Source: Streptomyces brevispora
Lineage (GTDB): Bacteria > Actinomycetota > Actinomycetes > Streptomycetales > Streptomycetaceae
Reading direction: 5' to 3'
Assembly (NCBI RefSeq): GCF_007829885.1
Contig: NZ_VIWW01000002.1
Coordinates: 558,001 to 622,000, forward strand
Length of the DNA stretch: 64,000 nucleotides
A program made the position numbers and the translations under genes. Positions 25,535 to 34,030 of this stretch are shown here, one piece after another. The notes under the pieces were generated by a model. That model made no database searches and was not told the origin of the DNA. It saw nothing but the letters and a program-made list of their open reading frames with translations. Within the stretch, counting starts at the first letter, position 1; each line of letters begins with the position of its first letter.

Positions 25535-26943
25535 GCCCCGCCGCCGAGCACCACCCCGCCGGAGCGGACACCGGGCTGCTGTCCCCGGTCCGGGCCGGCA
25601 CCCCCGTCGAGGCCGCCGTCGCCGATACCGCCTGGGTCCAGGCGATGCTCGACGCGGAGGCCGCACTGACCCGCGCCCAGGCACGGTGCGGCACCGTCCC
25701 GCCCGCCGCGGCCGCCGCGGTCACCGCCGCGGCCCGGGCCGCCGACTTCGACGTACGGGAACTGGCGCTCGCCTCACGGGAGACCGCGAACCCGGTGGTG
25801 GGCCTGGTCAAGGCACTCACCGCGCACGTCGCGGCCCGCTCGCCGGAGGCGGCCGAGTACGTGCACCGCGGCTCCACGAGCCAGGACGTCTTCGACACCG
25901 GCGCGATGCTGGTGGCCACCCGCGCCCTGCGCCTGATCATCGCGGACCTCAGGGCCGTGGCCGCCACCCTGGAGAGCCTGGCCGCCGACCACCGGGACAC
26001 CGTGATGGCGGGCCGCACCCTCGCCCTGCACGCCGTGCCCACCACCTTCGGGCTGAAGGCGGCGGGCTGGCGCCAGCTGGTCCTGGAGTCCGCCGAGCGC
26101 CTGGAACGGCTGGAACAGGGCGGACTGCCGGTGTCCCTGGGCGGCGCGGCCGGCACCCTGGCGGGCTACCTCCAGTACGCGGGTGACGAGACCGACCCGG
26201 CGACCGTCCTGACCGAACTGGTGGCCGCCTTCGCGGACGAGACAGGGCTGGCCGCACCGGTCCTGCCGTGGCACGCGCTGCGCACACCCGTCGCCGACCT
26301 CGGCGCGGCTCTCGCACACACCGCAGGGGCACTGGGGAAGATCGCCGTCGACGTGCTCGTGCTCACCCGCACCGAGACCGGGGAGGTATCCGAACCGGCG
26401 GCGGCCGGGCGGGGCGCCTCCTCGGCGATGCCGCACAAACGCAACCCCGTACTGTCGACGCTGATCCGTTCGGCCGCCCTCCAGGTCCCGGCCCTGGCCA
26501 CCGTCCTCATGCAGTGCCTGCCGCACGAGGACGAGCGGTCCGCCGGAGTCTGGCACGCCGAGTGGCAGCCGCTGCGCGAGGCGCTGCGGCTGACCGGCGG
26601 GGCCGCGCACCTCGCGGTGTCGCTGGTCGGCGGGCTCACAATCCACCCCGAGCGGATGACGGCCAACGTGCAGGCCACCGGCGGGCAGATCGCCTCCGAG
26701 CGGGTCTGCGCCGTGCTCGCCCCGACGCTGGGCAGGACGGCCGCGAAGGAACTGCTGACCCGCGCGTCGCTGGAGGCGACCAGGACCGGCCGGCCACTGG
26801 CCGCGGTGCTGGCCGTACTCGACGAGGTACGGGAAGTGCTGCCCCCCGAGGAACTCGCCGCGCTGCTCGACCCGGCCCACTACACGGGCATGGCCGGCCT
26901 CCTGGTCGACCGGGCACTGACACCTCCCGGCCTCCGGACGTGA
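25531..26943 (+). CDS. CreD-like lyase of the fumarase/aspartase superfamily (candidate nitrosuccinate lyase)
   Basis: 470 aa. Fumarase/argininosuccinate lyase superfamily: conserved region 1 RGSTSQDVFDTGAM (residues 113-126) and the signature loop SSAMPHKRNP (297-306) that carries the catalytic Ser. Overall it resembles 3-carboxy-cis,cis-muconate cycloisomerase-like proteins, the group containing CreD, which splits nitrosuccinate into nitrite and fumarate. The GTG start overlaps the flavoprotein stop, so both are made together. An adenylosuccinate lyase or PcaB role is less likely in this setting. Confidence 0.78.
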   Translation: MSPAAEHHPAGADTGLLSPVRAGTPVEAAVADTAWVQAMLDAEAALTRAQARCGTVPPAAAAAVTAAARAADFDVRELALASRETANPVVGLVKALTAHVAARSPEAAEYVHRGSTSQDVFDTGAMLVATRALRLIIADLRAVAATLESLAADHRDTVMAGRTLALHAVPTTFGLKAAGWRQLVLESAERLERLEQGGLPVSLGGAAGTLAGYLQYAGDETDPATVLTELVAAFADETGLAAPVLPWHALRTPVADLGAALAHTAGALGKIAVDVLVLTRTETGEVSEPAAAGRGASSAMPHKRNPVLSTLIRSAALQVPALATVLMQCLPHEDERSAGVWHAEWQPLREALRLTGGAAHLAVSLVGGLTIHPERMTANVQATGGQIASERVCAVLAPTLGRTAAKELLTRASLEATRTGRPLAAVLAVLDEVREVLPPEELAALLDPAHYTGMAGLLVDRALTPPGLRT

Positions 26944-27004
26944 CAACGTGACCGGAGGGAACCGGACCCGGCGGCCCCCACGCCATCCGGGAGCCTGAGC
27001 GGGG

Positions 27005-27464
27005 TCAGACCGGGTGAACGAGGCCGGTGAGCGGGTGCGAAACGGTGTCCTGGGCGGGGCGGGACAGCCGGACAGCGGTGTGGAAATGGCCGTCCGTCTC
27101 TTTCCCGCGAGGGTCCTCACCGGCCGCGGTCACCGATTCGATGGCGAACCGCTGCTCCTCGGGAACTGGTGAAGCGGCGCTGGACGAAAGTAAGGGGGGC
27201 GGCCTTCTCCGTGACCAGCCCGAAGGAGTCCAGACACTCCGCGATGGGCTGACAGGAGCCCGTACGCAGCACCAACGCCGCTACCCACACCGGTGATTCG
27301 GCCGATTCGAGAAGTGGCCGGAAGGTGCGCGACGACAAGAAGCTGGCCCCACCGGTGACAGTGATCAGACGGACGCGCCGCGCCGCGCGCAGGAGGGCGG
27401 CGGACGGCGGCGCGACCTCCAGATTCTCTACGTCGTGGGAGATCGACGACGAGCTCTCCGTCAC
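27005..27464 (-). pseudogene. Unrecognised gene with one frameshift
   Basis: From the GTG at 27464 the frame reads TESSSSISHDVENLEV, LLRAARRVRLITVTGGASF and VWVAALVLRTGSCQP. Near 27157 the frame shifts by one base and continues as EEQRFAIESVTAAGEDPRG and ends HPLTGLVHPV at a stop at 27005. Both parts look like one roughly 153-residue protein. Function unknown. Its 5' end overlaps the CHAT remnant on the other strand. Confidence 0.4.
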
Positions 27465-27576
27465 CGTCGCCGACCTGTTCTATACCGGTCTGGGACAGGG
27501 CTCCGGGACACTGGACCCGGACCGCGCGGCACACGCGCTGCACCATGCGGTCCGTAGCATCCGTGATAGAAGCAGC
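27440..27576 (+). pseudogene. C-terminal remnant of a CHAT-domain protein
   Basis: DELSVTVADLFYTGL and DPDRAAHALHHAVRSIRD match the final helices of CHAT (caspase HetF-associated with TPR) proteins common in Streptomyces. Everything upstream is missing, and an IS3-type element begins about 23 bp after. Confidence 0.55.
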
Positions 27577-27649
27577 CCACAAGCTGCGCAGGACCTGTGA
27601 ATCGCCCCGGGTTTGATGGAGACATCGAAGACCCGGAAGGATGCCGATC

Positions 27650-27967
27650 ATGGCTGCTCCCCGTAAAGACCCCGAAGAACTGCGTGAGCGCGCGACGCGT
27701 CTGGCGGTCGAGGCCCGCAAGGACCCGGTCGGCCGAGCCGGCGCGATCAAGCGGATCGCCGACCAGCTCGACGTGCATCCCGAGGCCCTGCGGGGGTGGG
27801 TCAAGCGGGCCGAGACCGACGAAGGCATCGTGCCCGGGACCACCAGCGCCGAGGCAGCCCGCCTCGCAGAGCTGGAACGAGAGGTGAAGGAACTGCGGCG
27901 GCCGAACGCGATCCTGAAGTCCGCCTCGGCTTTCTTCGCCGCGGAGCTGGACCGTCCACTGCGATGA
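27650..27967 (+). CDS. IS3-family transposase OrfA
   Basis: 105 aa. HTH_Tnp_1 domain (RAGAIKRIADQLDVHPEALRGWVKR) then a leucine-zipper-like helix (AELEREVKELRRPNAILKSA). AAGG lies nine bases before the ATG at 27650; an ATG at 27641 is also in frame. The orfB frame overlaps at ATGA, where a programmed frameshift normally makes OrfAB. Non-functional as a pair because orfB is truncated. Confidence 0.85.
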   Translation: MAAPRKDPEELRERATRLAVEARKDPVGRAGAIKRIADQLDVHPEALRGWVKRAETDEGIVPGTTSAEAARLAELEREVKELRRPNAILKSASAFFAAELDRPLR

Positions 27968-28078
27968 AGGTCGCTTACATCGACCAGTACAAGAACCTGT
28001 TCGGCGTCCAGCCGATCTGCGACGTCCTCGCCGAGACGGACGCGCCGATCGCGCCGAGCACGTACTACGCCGCCCACA
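27964..28078 (+). pseudogene. 5' fragment of IS3-family transposase OrfB
   Basis: MKVAYIDQYKNLFGVQPIC and APSTYYAA are the start of the IS3 integrase subunit. The rve catalytic domain is absent; the following residues are unrelated. Confidence 0.75.
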
Positions 28079-28323
28079 ACGGGTATGCAGGCGCTTCAAA
28101 GTCAAGATCGCCCCAGAGGCCGCTCTGCGCCTCGCGCACCTCCTCGCTCCAGAGACTCGAGAGCGGCGGAACTAGGCCGAGTCCCCTTGAGGCGGAGCAT
28201 GTGACATGGTCAGGCAAGAGCGTTGCACTCGTGCCATGTTGGGCTGAAGGAAATCTGTTACTCCGGCGTCGACTGGTGGCCTCTGAGGCGTCGCTTCTTA
28301 TGGCGTAATCGCTCGTTGAGCTG

Positions 28324-28500
28324 TGCATGAAGGATCTGTTGAGCGGTTGGTGCCGGGTGGCTTGTGGGTGTTGTTCCGGCGGGTGGTGCCGCCCCCGGAG
28401 GTGAGGCGGCCGCAGGGCGGGGGCCGACGTTGGGCTGGTGACCGTGAAGTTCTGGCCGCGGTCATCTTCGTGGCCACCTCGGGCTGCACGTGGACCTTTT
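28324..28500 (+). pseudogene. 5' fragment of an IS5-family transposase
   Basis: RLVPGGLWVLFRRVVPP and GDREVLAAVIFVATSGCTW match the DUF4096-type N-terminus of Streptomyces IS5 transposases. Similarity ends at about 28497, and no DDE region follows. The next about 220 bp to the HTTM gene show no gene. Confidence 0.65.
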
Positions 28501-28721
28501 GCGCTCCCGGGTCGGACGGAGCACCTGGAGCGAAACAAGGACGTATGACCGGTCACCTCACCCCTTGCGCTCCCGGCCGGACGCGGGCAGCGCCGAGACC
28601 GCGAGCGTGCCGTGCTTGCGCAACTTCTCTGCGCGGCCGCGGTCCAGAAGTGCCCGTTCGACCCGGTACCGGCGGTGGCTGGTGCGCGGTGGGTGCTGCC
28701 GCACTGGCCGGCGAGGTCCGG

Positions 28722-29936
28722 TCAAGGATGCTCGTCCGCCCCTTCGAGGGCGAGTACCGGTTTGCCGGGACGGTGCTCGGGGTGGCTGTCCTCCGGGCGC
28801 GGCTGCCTCGGGACGGGAGTGGACGGCGCGTCAGCGGTCGGTGCGGCTACCGGATCGGCCCGCCGGAACGTGCGGCTCAGCCCCCGTCCGAGGAACCCGT
28901 AGAACCGGTCGGGAAGGAACACGGCGTCGGCGACGACCATGGCGCCGGAGAAGAGCGGCAGGCCCATGAGCACGGCGATGCCCACATGCATGCCAATGAG
29001 CAGGGGTAGCACGACGTACTTGACCCGGCTGAACAGCACGAACGGGAAGGCCACCTGAAGCAGGACGGTCAGGTAGCTGGCGACGGCGATCAGCATCGGA
29101 AGCCGGTCCACCAGGACGGAGAGCGTCGGCCACGGCCGGAACAGGTCGAGGTTGAGTACGTAGTGGATCGCGGTTCCGTTGCCCCAGAGGCTGCCCTGGA
29201 CCTTGTACAGCCCGGCGGATCCGTACAGCAGGCAGACCTGGGCCGCGATGACGAACAGGGCGCAGTTGTGCAGCACCGTCGCCAACTGCCGCCGCGCGAG
29301 GTCGAGATCGCGCAGCCAGCCCGGTACGGGGCGCCGTGCCGGGACGGCAACCGCCTTCAGCGTTCCCCGCTTCCCGGCCCGGCGGGCGTCGAGGGACCAG
29401 CGGCGTCCACAGGCGGTGAAACAGAGATAGAAGGCCATGAGGAGGATGAGGTTGTCCCCGCCGTCCGTCATGAAGATCGAACGCGCATGGAAGGACGCCA
29501 CCACGACCGCGAAGACCACAGACACGACCCGTGTACGCCATCCCAGCAGGAAGAGTGCGGACGTCACCACGGCGAGGAGGTAGCAGACCTCGAAGTACGG
29601 CCGGCTGTCGGACAGCGTGAGGATGCTGGACCAGCCGGTCTGGTTGAAGAGTTCACCGGCCAGCGCGGGTGTCCAGGGGGAGCCGGGCCCCCAGATCTCG
29701 TCCCGGTGCGGGAACTCCCGCAGCAGGAAGGCGAGGTAGAGGAACCCGTACCCGATGCGCAGTGCCGCGGTCGCGTGGAGCGAGTGGGGCTGCTCGGTCA
29801 TGGCGGTACGCAGGGCGTTCATTGTGCGCTGGACACTCGCCTGCCCACGTACCCGCCGACCGGCGTCGACCGGTGGCGGAGAAGAAGGGTACGGATGCGG
29901 TGTACCCGGAGCCTGTAGTCCCTGTTCAGCCGGCAT
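28722..29936 (-). CDS. HTTM-domain integral membrane protein (SdpB-like)
   Basis: 404 aa with several membrane helices. The HTTM domain (homologous to vitamin K-dependent gamma-carboxylase membrane part) is indicated by ALRIGYGFLYLAFLLREFP, FHARSIFMTDGGDNLILLM, YGSAGLYKVQGSLWGNG and FPFVLFSRVKYVVL. The N-terminal 45 and C-terminal 60 residues are polar. The start overlaps the DUF5819 stop by 11 bp, so both are coupled. HTTM proteins pair with SdpA-like proteins in toxin-maturation loci; here the function is inferred only. Confidence 0.8.
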   Translation of the reverse strand: MPAEQGLQAPGTPHPYPSSPPPVDAGRRVRGQASVQRTMNALRTAMTEQPHSLHATAALRIGYGFLYLAFLLREFPHRDEIWGPGSPWTPALAGELFNQTGWSSILTLSDSRPYFEVCYLLAVVTSALFLLGWRTRVVSVVFAVVVASFHARSIFMTDGGDNLILLMAFYLCFTACGRRWSLDARRAGKRGTLKAVAVPARRPVPGWLRDLDLARRQLATVLHNCALFVIAAQVCLLYGSAGLYKVQGSLWGNGTAIHYVLNLDLFRPWPTLSVLVDRLPMLIAVASYLTVLLQVAFPFVLFSRVKYVVLPLLIGMHVGIAVLMGLPLFSGAMVVADAVFLPDRFYGFLGRGLSRTFRRADPVAAPTADAPSTPVPRQPRPEDSHPEHRPGKPVLALEGADEHP

Positions 29937-30675
29937 ACGGGGCCACCTTCCACGTCACTTTCCACCACGGCAGGTACCGGGTGTTGTCCGGCGCGGAGGC
30001 GGCAGCGGGCCGGACACCCGCTCCCCCTGCGGACGCCGGTACGGGGCGCACGGTGACCCGTAGCTGGATGTCATCGAACGAGCCGTGCCGGTGCGCGGCG
30101 ACGCGCTGGGCCGAGATGTTGCTCAGGTACTGCTGCATCATCCAGGCACGGCGCGAGTGGGGCTGGTCGTCCCCGCCGTGCAGTTCGAGGTACGAGGACC
30201 ACGCCCGGCGCAGCATGTTCTGCTCCGTATGGCTCGGAAAGACACTGTGCCGGACGGCGGAGTCGTCCACGGCGGACAGGTCGAACCAGTCGCTGACCTG
30301 CTGCGTGCCGTCTGCGGACGTCCGCATGGTCCGTGCCGAGATCCGGTAGTTGACCGATTCGGGGTTGGGTGCGAAAAGACGCCAGTTCTGCTCGAACAAG
30401 GGGTAGACCCAGGCATTGATCTGCTTGTTGTAGCGCTGCGAGACGCTGTTGGCCGGGGCAACGTGCAGAAATACGAGAAGGACGTGGGTCAGCGAGACCG
30501 CCAGAAGAAACAGCGTGGCGACGGCGGTAATCGCCTTCAAGATTCTGGTGCGCCTTGGAGTCTCCGTGATCATCTCCGGTGTGCCGGTTTCTTCTCTCGT
30601 GATCTGCGGATCCTCTCCGCCCTTGTCACCTTTCGCACCCGGCGCTTTTCCGTAGCAGGTATCTTTGATGCTCAT
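29926..30675 (-). CDS. DUF5819 family membrane-anchored protein (SdpA-like)
   Basis: 249 aa with a basic N-terminus, one membrane helix (about residues 50-72) and an extracellular domain with NAWVYPLFEQNWRLFAPNP and WSSYLELHGGD, typical of DUF5819 proteins that accompany HTTM genes in Streptomyces. Partner of the overlapping HTTM protein, probably a membrane complex. About 115 bp separates it from the secreted ice-binding-fold gene upstream on the same strand. Confidence 0.78.
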   Translation of the reverse strand: MSIKDTCYGKAPGAKGDKGGEDPQITREETGTPEMITETPRRTRILKAITAVATLFLLAVSLTHVLLVFLHVAPANSVSQRYNKQINAWVYPLFEQNWRLFAPNPESVNYRISARTMRTSADGTQQVSDWFDLSAVDDSAVRHSVFPSHTEQNMLRRAWSSYLELHGGDDQPHSRRAWMMQQYLSNISAQRVAAHRHGSFDDIQLRVTVRPVPASAGGAGVRPAAASAPDNTRYLPWWKVTWKVAPYAG

Positions 30676-30790
30676 GTGGTTCCGTATTTCATGGTCTTAG
30701 GGACTCATGGTTTTCGGTCTTCGGGGCTGGTGAGCACGGTCGCCCGGCGCGCAGAAGGATGTACTGCGCGCCGGGCGGCTCGCGATTCAA

Positions 30791-32131
30791 CTAGACCTTG
30801 GCGGCCTTGCAGTCATTGTCCCAGGAGCACTTCTTGTCGTGCTTCTTCGTGTGTTCTTCGGTGTGCTTCTTGTCGTGCGCCTTTTCGTGTTTGGCGGGGT
30901 GGTGCTTGACCGGCTTGGGGTGCTTCTCGCACATGCAGGGCTTGGCGTGGTGGTGCGGCTTGGGGTGCCCGGTGGGCTTGGCGTGGTGGTGCGGCTTCGG
31001 GTGCCCGGTGGGCTTCCCCGGGTGGCCGCCGTTACCGCCGCCGGTCGTGTTCCCCGCCGTGTTCCCGGAGGTGATCCCTCCCGTGTTCCCGGCGATGTTC
31101 CCCGAGGTGTTGCCCACCGTGGTGCTGCCCGTGCCGCCGGTGGTCCCGGCGATCAGGCCGCCTCCAGTGGTACCGCCGGTCAGGACTCCTCCGAGGACGC
31201 CACCCAAGGCCCCGGTCGTGGTGCCCGACGTGGTGCCGCCGGTGAGGACGCCGCCGAGGACGCCACCCAAGGCCCCGGTCGTGGTGCCCGTGGTGGTGCC
31301 GGTCGTCGTGCCGGTCGTGGTACCCGTGGTGGTGCCGGTCGTCGTGCCGGTCGTCGTGCCGGTCGTCGTGCCGGTCGTGGTGCCGCCCGTGGTGCCGTTG
31401 GCGCACGTCGAGCGGGTGATCCGGTTGGTATCCAGGGTCACCGAGCCGTTGCGGGCCAGCGCCCGGCCGTCGATCGACGCCCCGGTGTTGGCTCCGATCG
31501 ATGTCAACGCCAGGATGTTGCCGACGAAGGTGGTGTCGGTCCCGAGCGTCGCGGAACTGCCGATCTGCCAGAACACGTTGCACGGCGCCGCGCCGTTGAC
31601 CAGCAGCACACGGCTGGCCGAGGCCGTCGTCAGCGTCGAGCCGACCTGGAAGATCCACACCGCGTTGGGATCGCCCTGCGCGTCCAGCGTGAGCGTACCG
31701 GTGAGGCCGATCGAGCTGGAGGCCTTGTAGACACCTGGAGTCAGCGTCAGACCACCGAGGTCACCGGCGATGCTGGAGTCGGGGGCCTGTCCCGCGGCAT
31801 TGTTGTACGCCGTGGTCAGGTCCGTCTGGGCCTGGAGCGCGGGTGCGTCCGCCGAGTGGATGGCTCCGTTCACGATCCCGGGCGGGAAGCCGCTGACGGC
31901 GGTTCCCGGGCTCACACCGAGGTCTCCGGTGATCACGGACGGACCGGTGTTGGTGACCGACTGGCCGGCCAGCACCGCGTAGCTGTCCGCCGTTCCCAGA
32001 GGGACGGGGCTCGCGACCGCAAGGGCCTGTGCTGGGGTGAGGGCCACGGCCGCAGCTGCCGCAACACCGGCCGCCGTGAGCCAGGTAGTGATGGCACGCC
32101 ATGGAAACGCGCCACTGATGTTCGGTTTCAT
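30791..32131 (-). CDS. Secreted ice-binding-fold (DUF3494) protein with repeat linker and His/Lys-rich tail
   Basis: 446 aa. A signal peptide (about 1-38) is followed by a DUF3494 beta-solenoid domain (about 42-235): LGTADSYAVLAGQSVTNTG, TTAYNNAAGQAP, LTPGVYKASSSIGLTG, NAVWIFQVGSTLTTAS, FVGNILALTSI. Then come a run of GTTT units, two copies of GALGGVLGGVLTGGTT, and a His/Pro/Lys-rich tail with GHPKPHHHAKP repeats and four Cys (CMC and CSWDNDC). In this family the domain often serves as an adhesin or matrix protein rather than antifreeze. The gene precedes DUF5819 and HTTM. Confidence 0.85.
   Translation of the reverse strand: MKPNISGAFPWRAITTWLTAAGVAAAAAVALTPAQALAVASPVPLGTADSYAVLAGQSVTNTGPSVITGDLGVSPGTAVSGFPPGIVNGAIHSADAPALQAQTDLTTAYNNAAGQAPDSSIAGDLGGLTLTPGVYKASSSIGLTGTLTLDAQGDPNAVWIFQVGSTLTTASASRVLLVNGAAPCNVFWQIGSSATLGTDTTFVGNILALTSIGANTGASIDGRALARNGSVTLDTNRITRSTCANGTTGGTTTGTTTGTTTGTTTGTTTGTTTGTTTGTTTGTTTGALGGVLGGVLTGGTTSGTTTGALGGVLGGVLTGGTTGGGLIAGTTGGTGSTTVGNTSGNIAGNTGGITSGNTAGNTTGGGNGGHPGKPTGHPKPHHHAKPTGHPKPHHHAKPCMCEKHPKPVKHHPAKHEKAHDKKHTEEHTKKHDKKCSWDNDCKAAKV
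31182..31390. repeat. In-frame repeats within the ice-binding-fold gene
   Basis: About nine 12-bp units encoding Gly-Thr-Thr-Thr, next to two near-identical copies of a segment of about 70 bp encoding GALGGVLGGVLTGGTT. All repeats keep the frame, so length variation among strains is expected. Confidence 0.85.
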
Positions 32132-32406
32132 CGAGGGGGCCTACTCCTGTAGGGAATGATGCAGTCTCTTTTCTCGACCCTCAACTGTTCGATGAGCGCT
32201 GGACATTTGAGGGTGCATTTCTGCGTCACCGGAAGAGGGGTGCGTGAGGGCGTGGAAATGCCCGAGGCGTACGGTCGTCACATCTACGGACATCAGCGGA
32301 ATTCGCGCACGCCCTCAAGAGGAGCCGCTACCTCAGGCGCCGCAGGAACGGACCCTACCGGTTCGTGTTTTGCGACACGGGTGCGGAGCGGGAATACCAG
32401 AGTGCC

Positions 32407-32442
32407 CTCACGCCGGGAGCCGGTACCGCCTCCCGGCGTGAG
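32407..32442. terminator. Perfect 13-bp hairpin, probable terminator
   Basis: CTCACGCCGGGAG and its exact complement flank a 10-nt loop containing GGTACC. No T-run follows. Confidence 0.65.
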
Positions 32443-32854
32443 ACTGTGAGAAGAAAGGGAAGAATCCTTTCGCCTTGATCATCCGGCCACCGCCGAACGG
32501 GTGCTTCGAAGCGTCGGCGAAAGGCAGAATTCCGGGCGTGGCGAAGATGGTGCGACCCGTATCGTCAGGGCTTCGGTGGAGTCGGATAACCCTCTGTTCA
32601 TGGCGGCCCGTCAGGTAACAGCGGCGAGGCCCGGAACGTGACAGGCGGCGTCCAAGATCATGGAGCTCTCTGGCCTCGCCGTTCCACTTGGGTACGGCCG
32701 GCTGGGGGCGGAACACGGAAGTGCCTTCCTGACCTGGGACGATGAACCTGGCCGAGGGGTTCTGTCGGTCCAGGGGGAGGGCACCTTCCAAGGAGGCCTG
32801 ACCGCTCGGCGGGCCACCGGAGCGCCTGGCCGAACTGAGCCCTGGCCTCATTCT

Positions 32855-32886
32855 GATGGAGGGCACCTCAATAGGGGCCCTCCATC
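32855..32886. terminator. 10-bp hairpin
   Basis: GATGGAGGGC pairs exactly with GCCCTCCATC across a 12-nt loop. It lies in an otherwise empty stretch and may mark the end of a lost gene. Confidence 0.5.
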
Positions 32887-33159
32887 GCTTCTGCGATCAG
32901 CGTCAAATCGGGTTCTGCTCGATATCGATCCGCCCGTAATCGGAATACCTGCTCTTCCTCACAGCCTCTTTAATCGTCACCGCGGCGAACAAGAACCGCA
33001 TCACAGCATTCATGTGCTGATATTTTTTCCTGGGTTTGACCTGGTCAGCGGGCCCCGGGATCGCAGCAGGTTCAGCTGTGCCGGGGTGTCTACGACGGTT
33101 GAAAGCCGGCGGACACCCGTACAGGGCACGGTCTTTCGGGGTGGGCAGTACAGGGCCGG

Positions 33160-33680
33160 GCCGACGTCTACAGCCCGGTCGTGGACCTCGGGACCATGGT
33201 CAGCAAGGCCCTGGGCAGCCTGGACAAGAACAAGAAGGGCTTCTTCCTCGTGGTCGAGGAAGGAGGGCACCGACGAGTTCGCGCACTCCAACGACGGCAC
33301 GCGCGTCCTCCAGTCCATGCAGCAGCTGGAGAAGGCCGTCGCGGTCGCCCGCGCCTACGTGGCGACGCACCCCGACACCCTGCTCGTTGTGACGGGCGAC
33401 CACGAGACCGGCGGTCTCGCGGTCGAGGAGAACGACGCCACCGACGAGTCCGGGGACGCGATCTCGGCCGAGGACGGCCCGTTCAGCATCCGCGGCAGCG
33501 ACCGTACGTTCACCATCGACTGGACCACGTCGGGCCACACCAGCGTGGACGTCCCGGTGACGGTGAGCGGCCCTCTCCCGGACCGCTTCTCGGGCAAGCA
33601 CCCGAACCACGTACGTGCACGACGTGCTGCGGCAGGTGCTGGCGCCGCGCCGCCGACCAGGCGGAAGCGAAGCCACTGAC
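33160..33680 (+). pseudogene. 3' remnant of an alkaline phosphatase (PhoA family), two frameshifts
   Basis: ADVYSPVVDLGTMVSKALG then GFFLVVEE; an extra G near 33267 shifts the frame to GTDEFAHSNDGTRVLQSMQ and VVTGDHETGGL, which hold metal-ligand positions of the family (DEFAH, GDHETGG). A second extra base near 33607 disrupts YVHDVLRQVLA. The N-terminal half with the catalytic Ser is missing. A perfect-looking terminator still follows. Confidence 0.75.
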
Positions 33681-33704
33681 CAGGCCGAAGCGAAGCAGTA
33701 CGAA

Positions 33705-33739
33705 CCGCGGGTCCCGGGAACGATTCCCGGGGCCCGCGG
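33705..33739 (+). terminator. Terminator after the alkaline phosphatase remnant
   Basis: 16-bp stem (33705-33720 with 33724-33739) with one mismatch and a 3-nt loop, about 25 bp after the end of the phosphatase homology. Confidence 0.7.
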
Positions 33740-33788
33740 CCGTTCCTGGCGCCAGGCCACCGCGAATCCAGGTCGTCGGGAGAAACCG

Positions 33789-33817
33789 TTGATCGGTCAA
33801 TTGCCTTGCCTTAAAGT
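33789..33817 (+). promoter_or_regulatory. Putative promoter of the peptide/ligase/protease operon
   Basis: TTGATC and TAAAGT spaced by 17 bp resemble a vegetative promoter (four of six consensus bases in each box). Transcription from about 33824 would leave an 80-nt leader before the 22-codon peptide. Confidence 0.45.
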
Positions 33818-33905
33818 CGCGTTCATCGAACGACCGCCCCCGGTCGGGAGTGCACCACCAGGAGCCCAGCCGTCCCCGGGCGGCGCGAAACAAGGGAGAT
33901 CCATC

Positions 33906-33974
33906 ATGGTCAAGCACTACGTCAAGTACGCGTTCAGCACGCTCACCGCGGCCATGTTCGCCAGCATGGTCTGA
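33906..33974 (+). CDS. 22-residue hydrophobic peptide heading the protease operon
   Basis: The ATG has AAGGGAG seven bases upstream. The peptide begins MVKHYVKYAF and ends TAAMFASMV: a short basic N-terminus followed by a hydrophobic helix. It ends 56 bp before the adenylate-forming enzyme. Its size, good ribosome site and position suggest a pheromone-like or modified peptide, or a leader peptide for regulation. Too short for homology to help. Confidence 0.55.
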   Translation: MVKHYVKYAFSTLTAAMFASMV

Positions 33975-34030
33975 CGCTCGGCCCCGGCCTGGACCGGGAA
34001 GAAGACCCGGTCCAGGCATCAGGAGGCCCC

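Larger units (their letters stand above)
27599..28078 (+). mobile_element. Truncated IS3-family insertion sequence
   Basis: The left end begins TGAATCGCCCCGGGTT, typical of Streptomyces IS3-group termini, followed by a complete orfA and the first about 38 codons of orfB. Homology stops near 28078, so the right end is lost. Confidence 0.7.
32132..33159. other. Kilobase spacer with strong hairpins and no supported gene
   Basis: Frames here are short and without family resemblance; one plus-strand stretch (FAHALKRSRYLRRRRNGPYR near 32300-32360) may be a fossil. Two strong hairpins are listed separately. Base composition is lower in GC than in neighbouring genes. Confidence 0.5.

Noticed and set aside
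31182..31390. CRISPR-like or non-coding tandem array
   Set aside because: The repeats keep one reading frame inside a secreted protein gene; there are no spacers.
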